Positions 1 through 10,925 are shown, numbered from the stretch's first letter. The stretch: 64,000 bases of DNA from Amblyomma americanum (GCF_052857255.1 NC_135505.1:132859967-132923966); one strand, 5' to 3'. Notes: generated from the sequence alone by a model not told the origin. Program-made: numbers and translations.

Positions 1-261
1 TGTTAGCCTTCAGTATCGCCTTTTCGTACTGGAGTTTGGAGAAAAGCCTGGGGTTATCTTCTGTTTGCATGCATTTCGCCTCCTTCAGTTCCATCAGCCG
101 CGCTTGAGGTAAGACACGCTACCTGACTACTCAGCTGAAGAACGCCATAGGCCTTGCGCCCCTGCGGAAGGTCTACTGGCTGTCATTTTCCATGTTTCTA
201 CGACGTTCATCTTGCATTCCTTGTAGCACTGCATCGGTAGTCCCACACACGCTACAGCGTC
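1..261. other. No recognised feature
   Basis: Ordinary non-repetitive-looking sequence. I see no coding frame with conserved motifs, no splice-bounded exon and no repeat shared with the rest of the window. Confidence 0.4.
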
Positions 262-450
262 AGCGTTCTGATAATGATTATCATCATCATCATCAGCCTA
301 TCTACGTCTGCTGAAGGACGAAGGCCTATCCGATATCCTCCCAAACAACCAAGTTCTGTACAAGCTGTGGTCACCTTATTTTCGCAACTTCCTTATCTCG
401 TCCACCCACCTGACTGAGTCCCCATACAACGCTCTAAATAACTATCCACT
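262..450 (-). mobile_element. RTE-type LINE 3' end fragment
   Basis: On the minus strand this ends in a short GAT-type repeat (seen on the plus strand as ATCATCATC at about 270-293). The body before it resembles the 3' terminal part of the RTE element at 7400-7650, including the region coding for the C-terminal tail. It is a diverged, heavily 5'-truncated copy. Basis: the repeat tail is seen; the family is inferred from resemblance. Confidence 0.4.
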
Positions 451-457
451 GGATCCA

Positions 458-546
458 AGATAGACAGATAGATAAAGAGGAGGAGGGAAAGGCAGGGATG
501 TTAACCAGAAAGGGGTTCCGGTTGGCTACCTTGCACACTGGAGCCC
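458..546 (-). mobile_element. LINE 3' UTR fragment (same family as 36087-36440)
   Basis: The reverse complement matches the segment at about 36355-36440 closely, including a TATCTATCT-like tail and the stretch AGCCAACCGGAACCCCTTTC. The tail lies at the left end, so the copy is on the minus strand. Only the last ~90 bases of the element are present. Confidence 0.6.
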
Positions 547-841
547 TATTAACGTGCCGAGATTAACATTTCATTGACATTCTGTAGCAGCAGCCCTGTT
601 TTTGTTGTTGTAGTTTTTCCTAAGCAGTGAACGCAAGCTGGCAAGTTGAACAGAAGTATTGTTTCATGCACTACATTTTCTGCTCAGTCCACTCGCACCA
701 ATAATTATCACTATTAACAACGCATATCGTTGAAACGTAAATACATTTATTTTTCTGATGATCTAAGGCGTGTTCTTTTATCATAAACGGGAGAACTACA
801 GCGATCGCGCAAGCACTGTGAAAAATGGCTAGCGGCCATTT
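547..841. other. No recognised feature
   Basis: AT-rich spacer between LINE debris and the hairpin MITE. No gene or repeat is recognised. Confidence 0.35.
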
Positions 842-1112
842 CTATAGTGGTCTATAGATAACCTATAGACTTCTCGTAGACTCTATTGCCTTTCTATAGG
901 TATTTCTTTTTGTCTACTCATAGTCTATAGACTGGCTATAGAAAAAAGTCTACTAAAAGTTTACGGCCATAAATTCATAGATTAACTATAGACTGTGTAT
1001 AGGATTTGTATTGCCTATAGACTATTCTCTAGCACTTGTCCACATACAGTCTATAGACTTTATAGACAGAAGTCTATGGACAGTCTATAGACAGTCCGAA
1101 AAAAAATCTTTG
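842..1112 (+). mobile_element. TCTATAGAC palindrome-rich MITE, copy 1
   Basis: A ~270-bp block dominated by the palindromic word GTCTATAGAC and variants, recurring about every 10-30 bases. The same order of submotifs is found at 10926-11210 and 34319-34593, and inverted at 55886-56164, so this is a dispersed element and not a local satellite. This copy has poorly preserved ends. No coding capacity. Confidence 0.7.
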
Positions 1113-2850
1113 TACAGGAGTGACCGCGCAAGCGTGAGACCATCCGCCTTATTGTCACCCGCGAGAACTTTTAAAAATGCCACACAATGTAAAAAAAAAT
1201 TTAGTTGATCTTTCTTAGAAATTTCGCTGACCAGAAGCGTAGCGGATGAACTGGACACAACAGGTGCGCCGATTGCCATAGTTAGCAATTAGAAGCCAAG
1301 AAAAATCGCACTCAATATAAGACCAGCATCACGCCCTCCTTCTGTGGCCGCTGTGGAAATGGTGACCTGGATTGTGCGAACGCCAGAATGCTGCTCGGGC
1401 TAACTGGGACATCTTCACGACAAGCTCACACACACTGCACGCAAAAAAAATAGAAGCAAGCGCTCCAACTCTATTCTCACTGCCGACAGAAGACGACTCG
1501 TATGGACGCACCGAGAACCTTTTCTCTGTTCTTTGTCGGGAATTCAGATGGCGCGACTCGAGTACGCGGCCGTGATACATGATTCGGCACTTTTCATGAG
1601 ACCTGCGCTGTCTCCATCTAGTCTCTATACCGTCCCACGCTGAGATGTTCAAGAGACGTAGACGTCGCAAGTACATGAATGCGAGCAGTTGCGTATACAA
1701 GATTCATAAGCTATATGCCTAGTCTTGACCGCACGGTGGGTATGTAGGGCGTTGTGCGATCTTTGGATGGCGACATTTCTCGTCGTGGGAGATGAAGACA
1801 ATGATCAGCGTTCTAGTTTGACGTGAGAACAGAAAACCTAGCACTAATGCAATATTCGTGACGAATTGGACACCTTGAGGGCACGTGTACCTCCGGATGT
1901 CTCCTTTGTATGTCTTCGTCCTCTCTCGACATACCCATCACAGTCACATTCCCACTTGTTTGCTGCGTATATTTCATTCCAAGTAGTTTTCTCGTCGCAA
2001 CTGAGCATTGTTATAATAACCTGGCTCAGATGGTGTGGCATTGTTCAGGTAATCGACTGTCAGACCACAGTGCTGGCTCTGTAAGGTCAACATTCGGTAG
2101 CTGTAAGCACGTGCCCTTTCTATTTATTCAGCCCTGCAGGAGCTTCTTGGTTATGTTCTTTAGCGCAAAAAAAATTCATTTTAAAGAAGTGAGATAATCT
2201 GCGCACCGTCCGTTTCAAATTGTTACCGCAAGGTGTAAGATATAAAAAAATGAATAATACCAACACTGCCTCTTTTCTATTAGCCTAGGGAAAAGAACAG
2301 TTGCCTTTCCAAAATGCGGCAATCAAGCTAATAGACTAGCTAAAATTCGTCACTCTGATGTCTTCCGGCGTACTAAGTTCTATATTTCGCTATTCTAATT
2401 CTGTTCTAGTTTTTTGGCTCTAATGAATCTGCAGCTGAGGATACGTCGTAACTTATCGCTTGCAGTAGGCCCTCTGAAAAGTAAAGACAGGAACTCCTTT
2501 AGCTATTAAGAATGCCATTAAGACCGCTTTTTCACCTTCATTCTCATTGTGTTCCCAGCACCCCTCTTACCATCAACTTATATACACCCAGACCTGGAGA
2601 ATTTGGAATAAATCGGCTCGACCGATCACATTGCCACCATCATTTCCACTACGGTGTAAAGATTAGATACCCGTTACAAAAATGTCAGTAGACAGTTCAT
2701 AGATCATCTACGGAATGCATAAAAATTACCTCCGAAGAGATATACATTAGCCTCGCGCAATACGCCAGCCGCGCGATCCCGACATATTTAGTAGGTTGTG
2801 GCCAACTACAAAACCGGTGTAGTCAACTCACATATTGGAATACGTGATTG
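1113..2850. other. No recognised feature
   Basis: About 1.7 kb with scattered short open frames (up to 123 codons at 1329-1700, minus) that have low-complexity or unremarkable composition and no motif. I do not support a gene here. Confidence 0.35.
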
Positions 2851-2856
2851 GGGAGA

Positions 2857-2872
2857 GGGGGGGGGGGGGGGA
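2857..2872. repeat. Poly-G tract
   Basis: Uninterrupted run of G following GGGGAGAGG. Similar runs occur at 12344-12360, 16198-16215, 29882-29899 and 63404-63417. Confidence 0.9.
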
Positions 2873-2887
2873 GTATTTTTCATTCTG

Positions 2888-3108
2888 AAACACATTGTGT
2901 GAATAGTTTGTGTATATTACTTCTCCCGCTATCCTCTCTTCCTGTCCCCTCACCTCTTTCATTTCATTTCTCCATTCTGCCTGCTATCCTTTATTTCCGC
3001 TGCCCCAGCTCAGGTGCTTCAGTATCGATGGCAGATGCCGGGGCTAGCAAAAATCTTTTCCTTACTTTTTATTACTATTTTAATAAAAAACCACTTACTA
3101 TATTTTGA
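2888..3108 (+). mobile_element. LINE 3' UTR copy (pair with 23653-23865)
   Basis: Nearly identical by eye to 23653-23865 over about 210 bases. Shared features are a pyrimidine-rich stretch, the word GCCCCAGCTCAGGTGCTTCA and a TTTTTATTACTATT-type end. High identity in unique-looking sequence ending in a simple tail, with no coding frame, fits the 3' untranslated end of a recently active non-LTR retrotransposon. The LINE clade cannot be named from this part. Confidence 0.55.
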
Positions 3109-3600
3109 AACACCTTTGAAATTTAGTATTTTTTTTCTTATTTCTCTCAAGCACTCACGGTAATAGTAGCGCAGATATTTAAGGGTACTTTCCAGCTCAA
3201 AAGACCTTTTTTAAGTCAGAACAATCGTAACACTTTATTATCAAATAAAAACGGAATACTGTCCTCAGTGCCATCAATGGAGGGGCCTAAAGTCCTAGAG
3301 ATTCTAAGCCCACTTAAGGCGTCGGATAAGTACATAGTGTCGTTTAGCGCCGCAAATTTTCAAGATCTAAAATGATAATTTCTAACGCTATAACTTCAGC
3401 ATGACTTCATTGCAAGGTGCCATCGTTTTTACAGTAATGGTTTACCAACACCAACAAGGGCGTGTCTGCGGACTACTGAGTTCTGCTTACGACCTTAAAT
3501 GTCACAGGTCGATGAATCTTGCCTCAAGCGTGAATCGATCACAAACAGCATTCCCACAAGCCAATAATCATAACGTCACCGTGGACCCGTCAGGCTAATA
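3109..3600. other. No recognised feature
   Basis: No gene or shared repeat recognised. It may include diverged upstream sequence of the RNase H LINE that follows. Confidence 0.3.
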
Positions 3601-3609
3601 CGAGGTTTC

Positions 3610-4612
3610 CGAAGGCTCTTATCGCCGTCCAAATTGGCCGCAATCACCGCGTATTTGTGAGCCAAACACTCAGCGTTGCTTGTCCAACTAATGCCGAGCG
3701 TGGCAGGGATGCCACATCCACGTCTCTCTACAGCAACCCTGCTGGAGTAGGCCTTCGCCCGAAAATCTCTCCTCAAACAAGCTTTCCCCAAGTGGGCACG
3801 GCCCCGCTGTACACTAAATCTGTGCAGCGTCATCAGGCCTCAAGAGTGCACGGATCTTGCCTGGCTGTGAGCGCATATGCCAACTGCTCAAAATCACATT
3901 TACACCGACTCCCGCGCCGCCCTTAAACAGCTGAAGGCTGTTCGACGAACGTTCCAGATTTCACAATCTATTCATGTGCTCTGCGCAAAGTATCCATGTC
4001 CTGTGCGCATACACTGGATTCGCGGCCATGCCCAGGATCCACATAACATTCAAGTGGATGCTATGACTCATCTTCATACATTAGACGATCCGCCACCTTC
4101 CCCTCTTCCCCCAGATCCGTTCCTGTCCCATGTTTCCGATTCCGAAGTTCTGCGCCAGCGAACACGCGCTCTAATTCCTCCGTGTTCGCACCCTCTCCCC
4201 CGTAGTCTTACTCGGCAGGAGGAGGTATCCGTGCGCCGGATTCGGGCAGGGGCGGCTCTGACACCATCTGTCCGTCATCGGTGGCGTGCCAAAGATCTGC
4301 CAGTACCTGACAGGTGCCCTCACTGTGGCGCTGCACCGGACATATGTGATGTGCGGCACTTGTTGTGGACGTGCCCAGCGACGGCTGCTATCAGAAAACG
4401 GCTCCTCAGGGAGGTTGGCCTGCGGTGGAACCGCGAAAGTGACTTCGTGAAGTGGACAATGGACAACCGTTTCATTAACAACCTCTGCGACTACCTCAGC
4501 GCAACGGTTCTTCACTCCTTCTTTTAACTTTCAATCCCGTGCATTCCTTCCCCCCTTTCCTTTTTCAACTTATGCCTCATGGCACACTTCTCGAATAAAA
4601 AAAAAAAAAAAA
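3610..4612 (+). mobile_element. 5'-truncated RNase H-bearing LINE with poly(A) tail
   Basis: The element runs from frame-disrupted RNase H relics (about 3610-3876), through the open C-terminal frame at 3877-4527 and a short pyrimidine-rich 3' UTR, to AATAAA at about 4593 and a poly(A) tail at 4597-4612. Only the last ~1 kb is present, as usual for dead-on-arrival LINE insertions. The 5' boundary is uncertain. Confidence 0.65.
3877..4527 (+). pseudogene. LINE polyprotein C-terminus: RNase H plus Cys/His zinc motif
   Basis: A 216-residue open frame that looks like the C-terminal end of an I-type (RNase H-containing) non-LTR retrotransposon protein. Residues ~8-20 carry YTDSRAALKQL, the RNase H strand and helix with a catalytic Asp. 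Residues ~46-62 carry HWIRGH followed by N and D, the late RNase H motif. After a proline-rich linker, residues ~140-170 hold CPHCGA...HLLWTCP, a C-x2-C...H-x4-C pattern found at the end of such proteins. A stop (TGA) lies just upstream of the ATG, and the reverse transcriptase is missing, so this is a remnant. The ATG at 3877 is not a true gene start. RNase H would normally remove the RNA template strand during reverse transcription. Confidence 0.75.
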
Positions 4613-4651
4613 CTGCTCAAAATGCCTTTTAACTGGTTGCACTGCGCAAGA

Positions 4652-4692
4652 GTTCATTCATTCATTCATTCCTTCATTCATTCATTCATTCC
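4652..4692. repeat. (ATTC)n microsatellite
   Basis: About ten imperfect ATTC units (TTCATTCATTCATTCC...). Confidence 0.85.
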
Positions 4693-4743
4693 CTACTGTA
4701 AAATTTATATAGGTTTCAAGACGTAAACAAATAGACTAAAGGG

Positions 4744-4826
4744 AAATTTGGTTTGGCTTTATAGGATTTGCGTCTTAAAACGACTCGGCCTTTGGGAGAC
4801 GCCCTGGAGGAGGGCTCCAGATAATT
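4744..4826 (-). mobile_element. SINE family B, 3' part, split by nested SINE A
   Basis: Starts with the family-B 3' end (GGTTTGGCTTTATAGGATTT..., then the CGACTCGGC...GGGAGACGCC block) and breaks off at GGGCTCCAGATAATTT. The remainder resumes at 5143 after a full family-A SINE. Diverged relative to other B copies. Confidence 0.65.
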
Positions 4827-4837
4827 TGAAAACTTGA

Positions 4838-5142
4838 ACATTGTTTTTTGGGGAAAATAAATGGCGCAGTATCTGTCTCAGATGTCGGCGGACAGCTGAA
4901 CCGCGCCGTAAGGGAAGGGATAAAGGAGGGAGTGAAAGAAGAAAGGAAGAAAGAGGTGCCGTAGTGGAGGGCTCCGGAATAATTTCGACCACCTGGGGAT
5001 CTTTAACGGGCACTGACATCGCACAGCACATTGGAGCCTTTTGCGTCTCGCCTCCATCGAAACGCTGCCGCCGCGATCGGGTTCGAACCCAGGAACTCCG
5101 GATCAGTAGCGGAATGCGCTAACCACTCAGCCACCTCGGCGG
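4838..5142 (-). mobile_element. SINE family A (tRNA-derived), near full length
   Basis: On the minus strand it has a tRNA-like head: A box resembling TGGCTGAGTGGTTAGCGC at about 5115-5135 and B box GGGTTCGAACCC (one mismatch) near 5080. The conserved body follows (TTTAACG, CGACCACCTGGGG, GGGAAGGGATAAAGGAGG on the plus strand), then the CCAAAAA end. RNA polymerase III would read it from the right. It sits inside a family-B SINE. Confidence 0.85.
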
Positions 5143-5295
5143 GTCCGGATAATTTCCACCACCTGAGGTTCATAACATGCCCTCACACCATACAGCACAG
5201 GGACCTCTAGCATTTTGCTGGCATCAAAATGCGACCGCCGTGGCCGGGATCGAACCCTCGACTTACGTGTGTTTTGGGAGGTCAGTGACTGTTAA
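5143..5295 (-). mobile_element. SINE family B, 5' (tRNA-like) part after nested insertion
   Basis: Continues the copy begun at 4744. The TCCGGATAATTTCC at the junction repeats the end of the left part, as expected for a target-site duplication. Downstream lie the CCGCCGTGGCCGGGATCGAA block and the family-B B box. The extreme 5' end is diverged. Confidence 0.6.
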
Positions 5296-5420
5296 TGAAC
5301 CAAATGCGTGGAAATTATGCGGAGCCCTCCACTAGGGCCTTCCTCAAAGCATGACTCGCTTTTGGACGTAATCCTACAAAGACAAACCAAATGTGACATA
5401 ATCCTGGCATCATTCAGGAT

Positions 5421-5807
5421 GTGGCCGTCCTCGGAAAGGTGCGTTGTAGCGACCACAGAATGATAAGGTCTAGAATTAGCTTAGACTTGAAGAGGGATCG
5501 GAAGAAGCTAGTGAAGAAGAAGACCATTAACGAGTTAGCCGTAAGAGGGAAAGCACAGAAGTTTAGGATAGCGCTGCAAAACAGATATTCGGCTTTAACT
5601 GAGGAAGATGATCTTGATGTTCATTCAATGCACGATAATCTGACAGCAATAATTACGGAGTGCGCAGTAGAAGTAGGCGGTAGGACAGTTCGACAGGATA
5701 CCGGGAAGCTATCTCAGGTGACGAAAGATCTGATTAAGAAGCGCCAAAACATGAGGGCATGTAACCCTACAGATAGAATAGAACTAACGGAGCTATCAAA
5801 TAAATAA
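5421..5807 (+). pseudogene. RTE LINE: end of endonuclease domain and linker
   Basis: Open frame of 128 residues, opening with GTG in the middle of the domain. Residues 9-13 (CSDHR) correspond to the terminal SDH motif of apurinic-type (exonuclease-endonuclease-phosphatase) LINE endonucleases, whose His is catalytic. The rest is the lysine-rich linker that precedes reverse transcriptase in RTE proteins. It stops at TAA in a frame one base off from the downstream reverse transcriptase frame, which marks a frameshift at about 5798. Most of the endonuclease is lost by 5' truncation. Confidence 0.75.
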
Positions 5808-5838
5808 GCGCAAGGTAGCCGACATAAGGAAGTTTAAT

Positions 5839-7359
5839 ATGGAGAAAATCGAGCATGCTATAAAGAACGGAGGTAGCCTAAAAACAGTGAAAAGGAAACT
5901 AGGCATAGGTAAAAACCAGATGTATGCATTAAGAGACAAGCAGGGCAATGTCATTAGCAATATGGATAAGATAGTTAACGTAGCCGAAGAGTTCTACACA
6001 GACCTGTACAGTAGCCAATGTAATCAGAGCGTTAATGAGAAAGACAGCAGTGCACAGCAATGCGTCATCCCGCCAGTAACGAAAGATGAAGTAAAGAAAG
6101 CCTTAGAAGCAATGAAAAGGGGAAAAGCAGCTGGGGAGGATCAGGTAACAACAGATCTGTTGAAGGATGGAGAGGACATCGTGCTAGAAAAACTAGCCAC
6201 CCTGTATACGCAATGCCTTATGACCTCGACTGTACCAGAAGCTTGGAAGAATGCAAACATTATCTTAATTCATAAGAAGGGAGACGCCAAGGACTTGAAA
6301 AATTACAGGCCGATCAGCTTGCTATCCGTTGCCTACAAAGTATTTACTAAGGTAATCGCTAATAGAGTGAGGGCAACGTTAGACTTTAATCAACCAAATG
6401 ATCAGGCAGGCTTTCGTAAAGGATATTCCACAATAGATCATATTCACACTATCAATCAGGTGATAGAGAAATGCGCAGAATATAAGCAACCTCTATATAT
6501 AGCTTTCATTCATTACGAGAAAGCATTCGACTCAGTGGAAACCTCAGCAGTCATACAGGCATTGCGTAATCAGGGGGTAGAAGAGCCTTATGTCAAAATA
6601 CTGGAAGATATATATAGCAACTGCACAGCTACTATAGTCCTCCATAAAGTTAGCAATAAAATTCCAATAAGGAAGGGCGTCAGGCAAGGAGACACGATCT
6701 CGCCAATGCTGTTCACCGCATGTTTACAGGAGGTATTTCGAGGCCTGAATTGGGAACAGTTGGGAATAAGAATAAATGGAGAATACCTAAATAATCTGCG
6801 ATTTGCTGATGACATTGTCTTGCTAAGTCACTCAGGAGGTGAACTGCAAATCATGATCAATGAGTTAGACAGGCAGAGCAGATCGATGGGTCTAAAAATT
6901 AACATGCAGAAAACGAAGGTAATGTTCAACAGCCTAGCAAGGGAACAACAGTTCACAATCGGCAACGAGAGCCTAGAAATTGTGACGGAATACGTCTACT
7001 TAGGGCAGGTAGTGACAGCTGATCCGGATCATGAGAGGGAGATAACTAGAAGGATAAGAATGGGGAGGAGCGCATATGGCAAATTCTCGCAGATCATGAG
7101 TGGCAGTTTACCAATTTCCCTCAAGAGGAAAGTGTACAACAGCATAATCTTACCGGTACTCACTTACGGGGCAGAAACGTGGAGGCTAACGAAAAGAGTT
7201 CAGCTTAAGTTAAGGACAACGCAGCGAGCCATGGAAAGAAAAATGATAGGTGTAACGTTAAGAGATCGGAAGCGGGCAGAGTGGGTGAGGGAACAAACAC
7301 GGGTTAATGACATCGTAGTCGAAATCAAGAGAAAGAATGGGCTTGGGCAGGGCATGTAA
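5839..7359 (+). pseudogene. RTE LINE reverse transcriptase (catalytically damaged)
   Basis: A 506-residue open frame with recognisable reverse transcriptase blocks. KNYRPISLLS lies near residue 152 and NDQAGFRKGYSTIDHI near 187-203. Motif A sits near 222-232, RKGVRQGDTISPMLF near 279-293, motif C FADD at residues 322-325 and the KINMQKTKVM block near 354. In motif A the expected Asp of the xDxxKAFD pattern is His (residue 225, CAT at 6511-6513), which removes one of the three catalytic carboxylates. The frame ends at TAA after GLGQGM, where the family normally continues; the continuation lies in the next frame from about 7338. In a working element this enzyme copies LINE RNA at a nicked chromosomal site. 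Confidence 0.85.
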
Positions 7360-7556
7360 TGCGAAGGCAAGATAACCGCTGGTCCTTAAGGGTAACGGAG
7401 TGGATTCCAAGAGAAATTAAGCGTAGCAGGGGGCTGCAGAAGGTTAGGTGGGCGGAGGAGATTAAGAAGTTTGCAGGCAAAGGGTGGATGCAGCTGGCAA
7501 AGGATAGGGTTAATTGTAGAGACATGGGAGAGGCCTTCGCCCTGCAGTGGGTGTAG
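7338..7556 (+). pseudogene. RTE LINE C-terminal tail after frameshift
   Basis: Continues the preceding reverse transcriptase in a different frame: the family-typical W-x-GHVMRR motif is at 7338-7367, then RWSLRVTEWIPRE and GLQKVRWAEEIKKFAGKGWMQLAKDR. It ends at TAG 7554-7556, just before the GAT tail. The tail carries the conserved basic/Trp pattern seen at the end of RTE proteins. A one-base deletion just upstream of 7338 explains the split. Confidence 0.75.
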
Positions 7557-7561
7557 TAAGG

Positions 7562-7574
7562 CTGATGATGATGC

Positions 7575-7646
<72 letters not shown>
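7562..7646 (+). repeat. (GAT)n LINE tail microsatellite
   Basis: Near-pure GAT/TGA repeat of about 28 units, immediately 3' of the RTE coding tail. Open frames through it (poly-Asp, poly-His, poly-Ile) are meaningless. Confidence 0.9.
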
Positions 7647-7647
<1 letters not shown>

Positions 7648-7732
7648 GCAGGTCGAGGGGGCCAAAGTAAAAGCCTCTATTTCGCAACTTGAGTGAACCC
7701 TGACCCCTTGACATATTGGCAAACGCGTTAAT

Positions 7733-7935
7733 GCTGGTTTGTGGGGGTTTAACGCCCCGAAGCGACTCAGGCTATGAGAGACGCCGTAGTGCAGGGCTCC
7801 GGAAATTTTGAACATCTGGGGTTCTTCAATCTCCACTGTCATGGCACAGTACACGGACCTCTATAATTTTGCCTCCATCGAAATGCGACCGCCACGGCCG
7901 GGACCGAACCCGCATCTTTCCGGTCAGCGAGTAGA
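7733..7935 (-). mobile_element. SINE family B copy
   Basis: Shares GCGACTCAGGCTATGAGAGA, GGGCTCCGGAAATTTTGAAC, GCCTCCATCGAAATGCGACC and the B-box block GGACCGAACCC with the copies at 12337-12577 and 59349-59590. The tRNA-like 5' end is at the right and is diverged. Confidence 0.75.
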
Positions 7936-8532
7936 GAGCTAGTTCACTTTAATGTTAAACGTAGTCGAATCTGTAGACAAGAAAAACAAAAGCGGGGCAA
8001 GCTTTGCCTTAAAACATCATTTTAGGATTTGTGTATTTTACGTTGCCATGAGTGCCTCAGTGTCCTGGAGCATCAAATATCACATTTATTTTCAGGAACG
8101 CAGCAAAGAGATGAAAAACAGCATATAAACAACGCATCAGAGTACGCAGCAATCAAAGTGAAGAGAGTTTAGAAGAAACAACGGAAAAGCAACCTGATTT
8201 TTTACGGCGGGAGAGAAAAAAGAACAAAAACTACATGATACGCTTCATATTTCATCCTGGTGTAATCACATTTTTAAGCACACAGCCCCCAAGCTCTCCC
8301 CCCCCCCTCCCGCTCCTCACACCACTCAATCTACTCTAGCATTTATTTGCGCAGGCAGGAGATGCTCTCACAGTGCAACTTATTTAATGAGCTGGGTTAT
8401 GCAGTCTTTTATGTACAGAGCCAAATCCGTTAGTTCTGCTTGATTGGCATCGCAAAAAAAAGGAATAAGAAAATTCGCCAGACACACTGAAGGCTGCTTA
8501 CGTATGGGGAAGCGAAAACATTACTGACCCCC
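7936..8532. other. No recognised feature
   Basis: AT-rich spacer with a short poly-C run near 8300. No gene or known repeat seen. Confidence 0.35.
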
Positions 8533-8534
8533 CC

Positions 8535-8585
<51 letters not shown>

Positions 8586-8644
8586 GCACGCGCGCACACA
8601 CACACACACGCACGCACACACACACACACACAAACACGCACGCC

Positions 8645-8715
<71 letters not shown>

Positions 8716-8716
8716 G
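8535..8716. repeat. (AC)n microsatellite with ACGC interruptions
   Basis: About 180 bp of CA dinucleotide repeat interrupted by CG-containing variants near 8580-8645. Cys-Val and Thr-His frames through it are artefacts. Confidence 0.95.
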
Positions 8717-8779
8717 CGCGCGCATGACACCATCCGGAATGCTGTACGACGAACGGTTGCATCCCAATTTTGATTCGAA

Positions 8780-8845
8780 AATTATTTTTTGAGGAAAATA
8801 AATGGCGCATTAACTGTTTCACATTTCGGTGTACACCTCAACAGT
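8780..8845 (-). mobile_element. SINE family A 3'-end fragment
   Basis: Contains TTTTTTGAGGAAAATAAATG, GCGCATTAACTGTTTCACAT and CGGTGTACACCTCAAC, a diverged match to the last ~65 bases of family A. Confidence 0.5.
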
Positions 8846-10615
8846 GACTTCAAAGAAGAGGTAAAGAGTCTGGGAAAGCATGCAATTGAAGGTGCATATG
8901 TCGTCTGTTCGAATCCCTGTCGCAGGCTAGCCTCCAACTTAACTCGCACATGTAAGCTATATGCCACGAGAAATCGTATGGCGGCACCCAGAACGCTGGA
9001 GCAACATTCAGGTCGGCCAGTGGGGAGTATATATAAAACTGCATGCATACCATTGCCTGAAATGGCGGTGCTCGGCTTGCTGTGTGCTTCATACGGATGC
9101 TTGATGACGTCACCTAATTTTTCTTGCCGTCAGGATTTTCTGTACCACCTGCGAGTAAACACACTAACACACGCCGCCAGCTTTTCTCTTAATGGAACTA
9201 GTAATGATTTCGCGTTAATATAAAATCACTGTGAGTCTGTTTTCAGAGAAACGTTTTTTGAGGGGAAACTGAAATGCCAACAGGCAGTATAAAACGTGAA
9301 AATGCTTCGTTAGTTGTCCCTCGACTTCAGAATTTAAACATCGCGGGTTTGAAAGAGTCCTTAGAGATCCCGACGCTAGTTTCTCGTGTGAGATGAACAG
9401 AGGTTGCTCAATAATCTCTAGAAACACGATTTACTCACCCCCAACACGAATACATGCTTTCACATTAGGAAGGATGTATATATTCCTTGTCTGTGAACTA
9501 AAAATATGTTTCACACTTTGCTTACTTAAAATGTTAGCATGCATTAACTTCGGGAAGGAATTAAAATGTTTTCATAACTTCAGCATGCGAGCGTTGTGTA
9601 ATTCAAACATGCACATACCTTCCTTACGTGCACACAAAAACAGTTTCACTAGGACCATACTCATTTTTTTCTGTGCGCCCTTTTTGTGTTCTTTCCTGCT
9701 GAGGTGGCATTTCTAATGATGGTGATGAATCGAACCTTCAACCTATACAACATCGCGGCTCGTGCATAATACTTTGATAATACGCGGCTTATAATTTGTA
9801 ATCGTGCAAATTTTGATTTACATATGGTCTGTTGTTACCTCTTTGCCTTCCTAGCGTTGACAAATTTTTGATCTATTTTTGATTGTATTCGTTTGTTTTT
9901 AGCCTTTTTTGTGGAAACTGTAGGGGTGTGTGACGTTTTATCTGATTTTAGATTCTTACTCTGCTTTTGCTTCGCTTACTTGGGTCCTTTTAGGCTCGTT
10001 TGTTGTTGCTACTAAAGTGTTCTTGACACCGCTCTTTGGCCACGATGTTGTTTGCGCGTGTTTTATCCTTGTAATTTTTTGCTGGTTCATAGTGCTTTTT
10101 TTGATGTCATCATTTCATAAAGTTTCGCGCCCACATTTTTCATATTTAATTTTTCCTTCCGGTTCATGCATGTATCGGCCGCCCTTCGATGACTGTGCTT
10201 TAGGTTGTAATCTTTGGCCCCCTGACTGTCACATGGTTTTTTGGCATTTGTGCTGGATTTTGCTGGAAAATAAACAGTTGTTAGTCAGCGCCCGTCCTGT
10301 CGTCAGTGTTTTTTTCTTCTCGTATACATCCCTATAAGTTTAGGGCTGCGGGAGGTACAGCCAGTGCTGTTGTAGTGATTAGTTCATAACATACAATTTC
10401 CTATGATTGGTGAGTCTTCGGCAATCGTTCGAAAACGTTACGAGATTGCATCCGAGCGCATATTACGAAGTTTTCCTGCGTCATAATCACTCTCTAGGCT
10501 CTACAATCTGTTGAAGTTAGCTGCAGCTCTCCACACTGCTTGGCGACGTTAGTACCAGGATAAGAATTTCAACTAAATTGCCTAGAGATCCACCCACGGC
10601 TGTATTTTAGGCGCG
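8846..10615. other. No recognised feature
   Basis: About 1.8 kb, T-rich from 9650 on. A TATATATAAAA box sits near 9028, but nothing supports a transcript. The 135-codon frame at 9930-10337 is Phe/Leu-rich because the DNA is T-rich, and I do not call it. Confidence 0.35.
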
Positions 10616-10619
10616 GCTT

Positions 10620-10858
10620 ATGCGTGCTTCCGTTCATTCTGCTGCACATAATTCCGGCACACAGTTCGGCGTACGACACGCGACATCTGCCGCCGCTACA
10701 CGCCGCGAGGTGTCAGCATGTTTGTCGCGACATTCGGAGAACCCGGGTGAGAAACGAAGCAGGTGTGAACCATTCCGGCGAACCGTCAGTCTTGTCGTAT
10801 AATCCTTTACCGCCACGTCCACGGCGTGAGAAAAAACGCCCTCTACGCGGACTACAGG
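10620..10858 (+). other. GC-rich segment ending in a strong splice-donor match
   Basis: A local rise in GC/CpG (TTCGGCGTACGACACGCGAC, CATTCCGGCGAACCG) ends at CTACAG|GTAAGC (donor at about 10859). Two plus frames are open across it, but neither has a recognisable motif. It could be a non-coding first exon or chance. Confidence 0.15.
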
Positions 10859-10925
10859 TAAGCCATGGAAGCATGGTCTTCAGTGTGGATGGGCGTTTTT
10901 TTTTCCAATTTGTTGCCAGTCTTCT

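Larger units (their letters stand above)
5395..7646 (+). mobile_element. 5'-truncated RTE-clade LINE with (GAT)n tail
   Basis: A 2.2-kb non-LTR retrotransposon copy. It enters within the C-terminal end of the endonuclease domain (CSDHRMIRSR at about 5446-5475), runs through the linker and full reverse transcriptase, and ends in a short C-terminal tail followed directly by ~28 GAT units (7562-7646). Absence of a poly(A) tail and a short-tandem-repeat end are typical of RTE elements. Coding is broken by at least two frameshifts (near 5798 and just before 7338), so it is inactive. The 5' boundary is set by the start of protein similarity. Confidence 0.85.

Noticed and set aside
7325..7714. Poly-His / poly-Asp / poly-Ile proteins
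   Set aside because: Frames through the (GAT)n tail of the RTE element.
8430..8822. Long Cys-Val/Cys-Ala frames
   Set aside because: They are translations of the (AC)n microsatellite, open only because the dinucleotide repeat has no stop.
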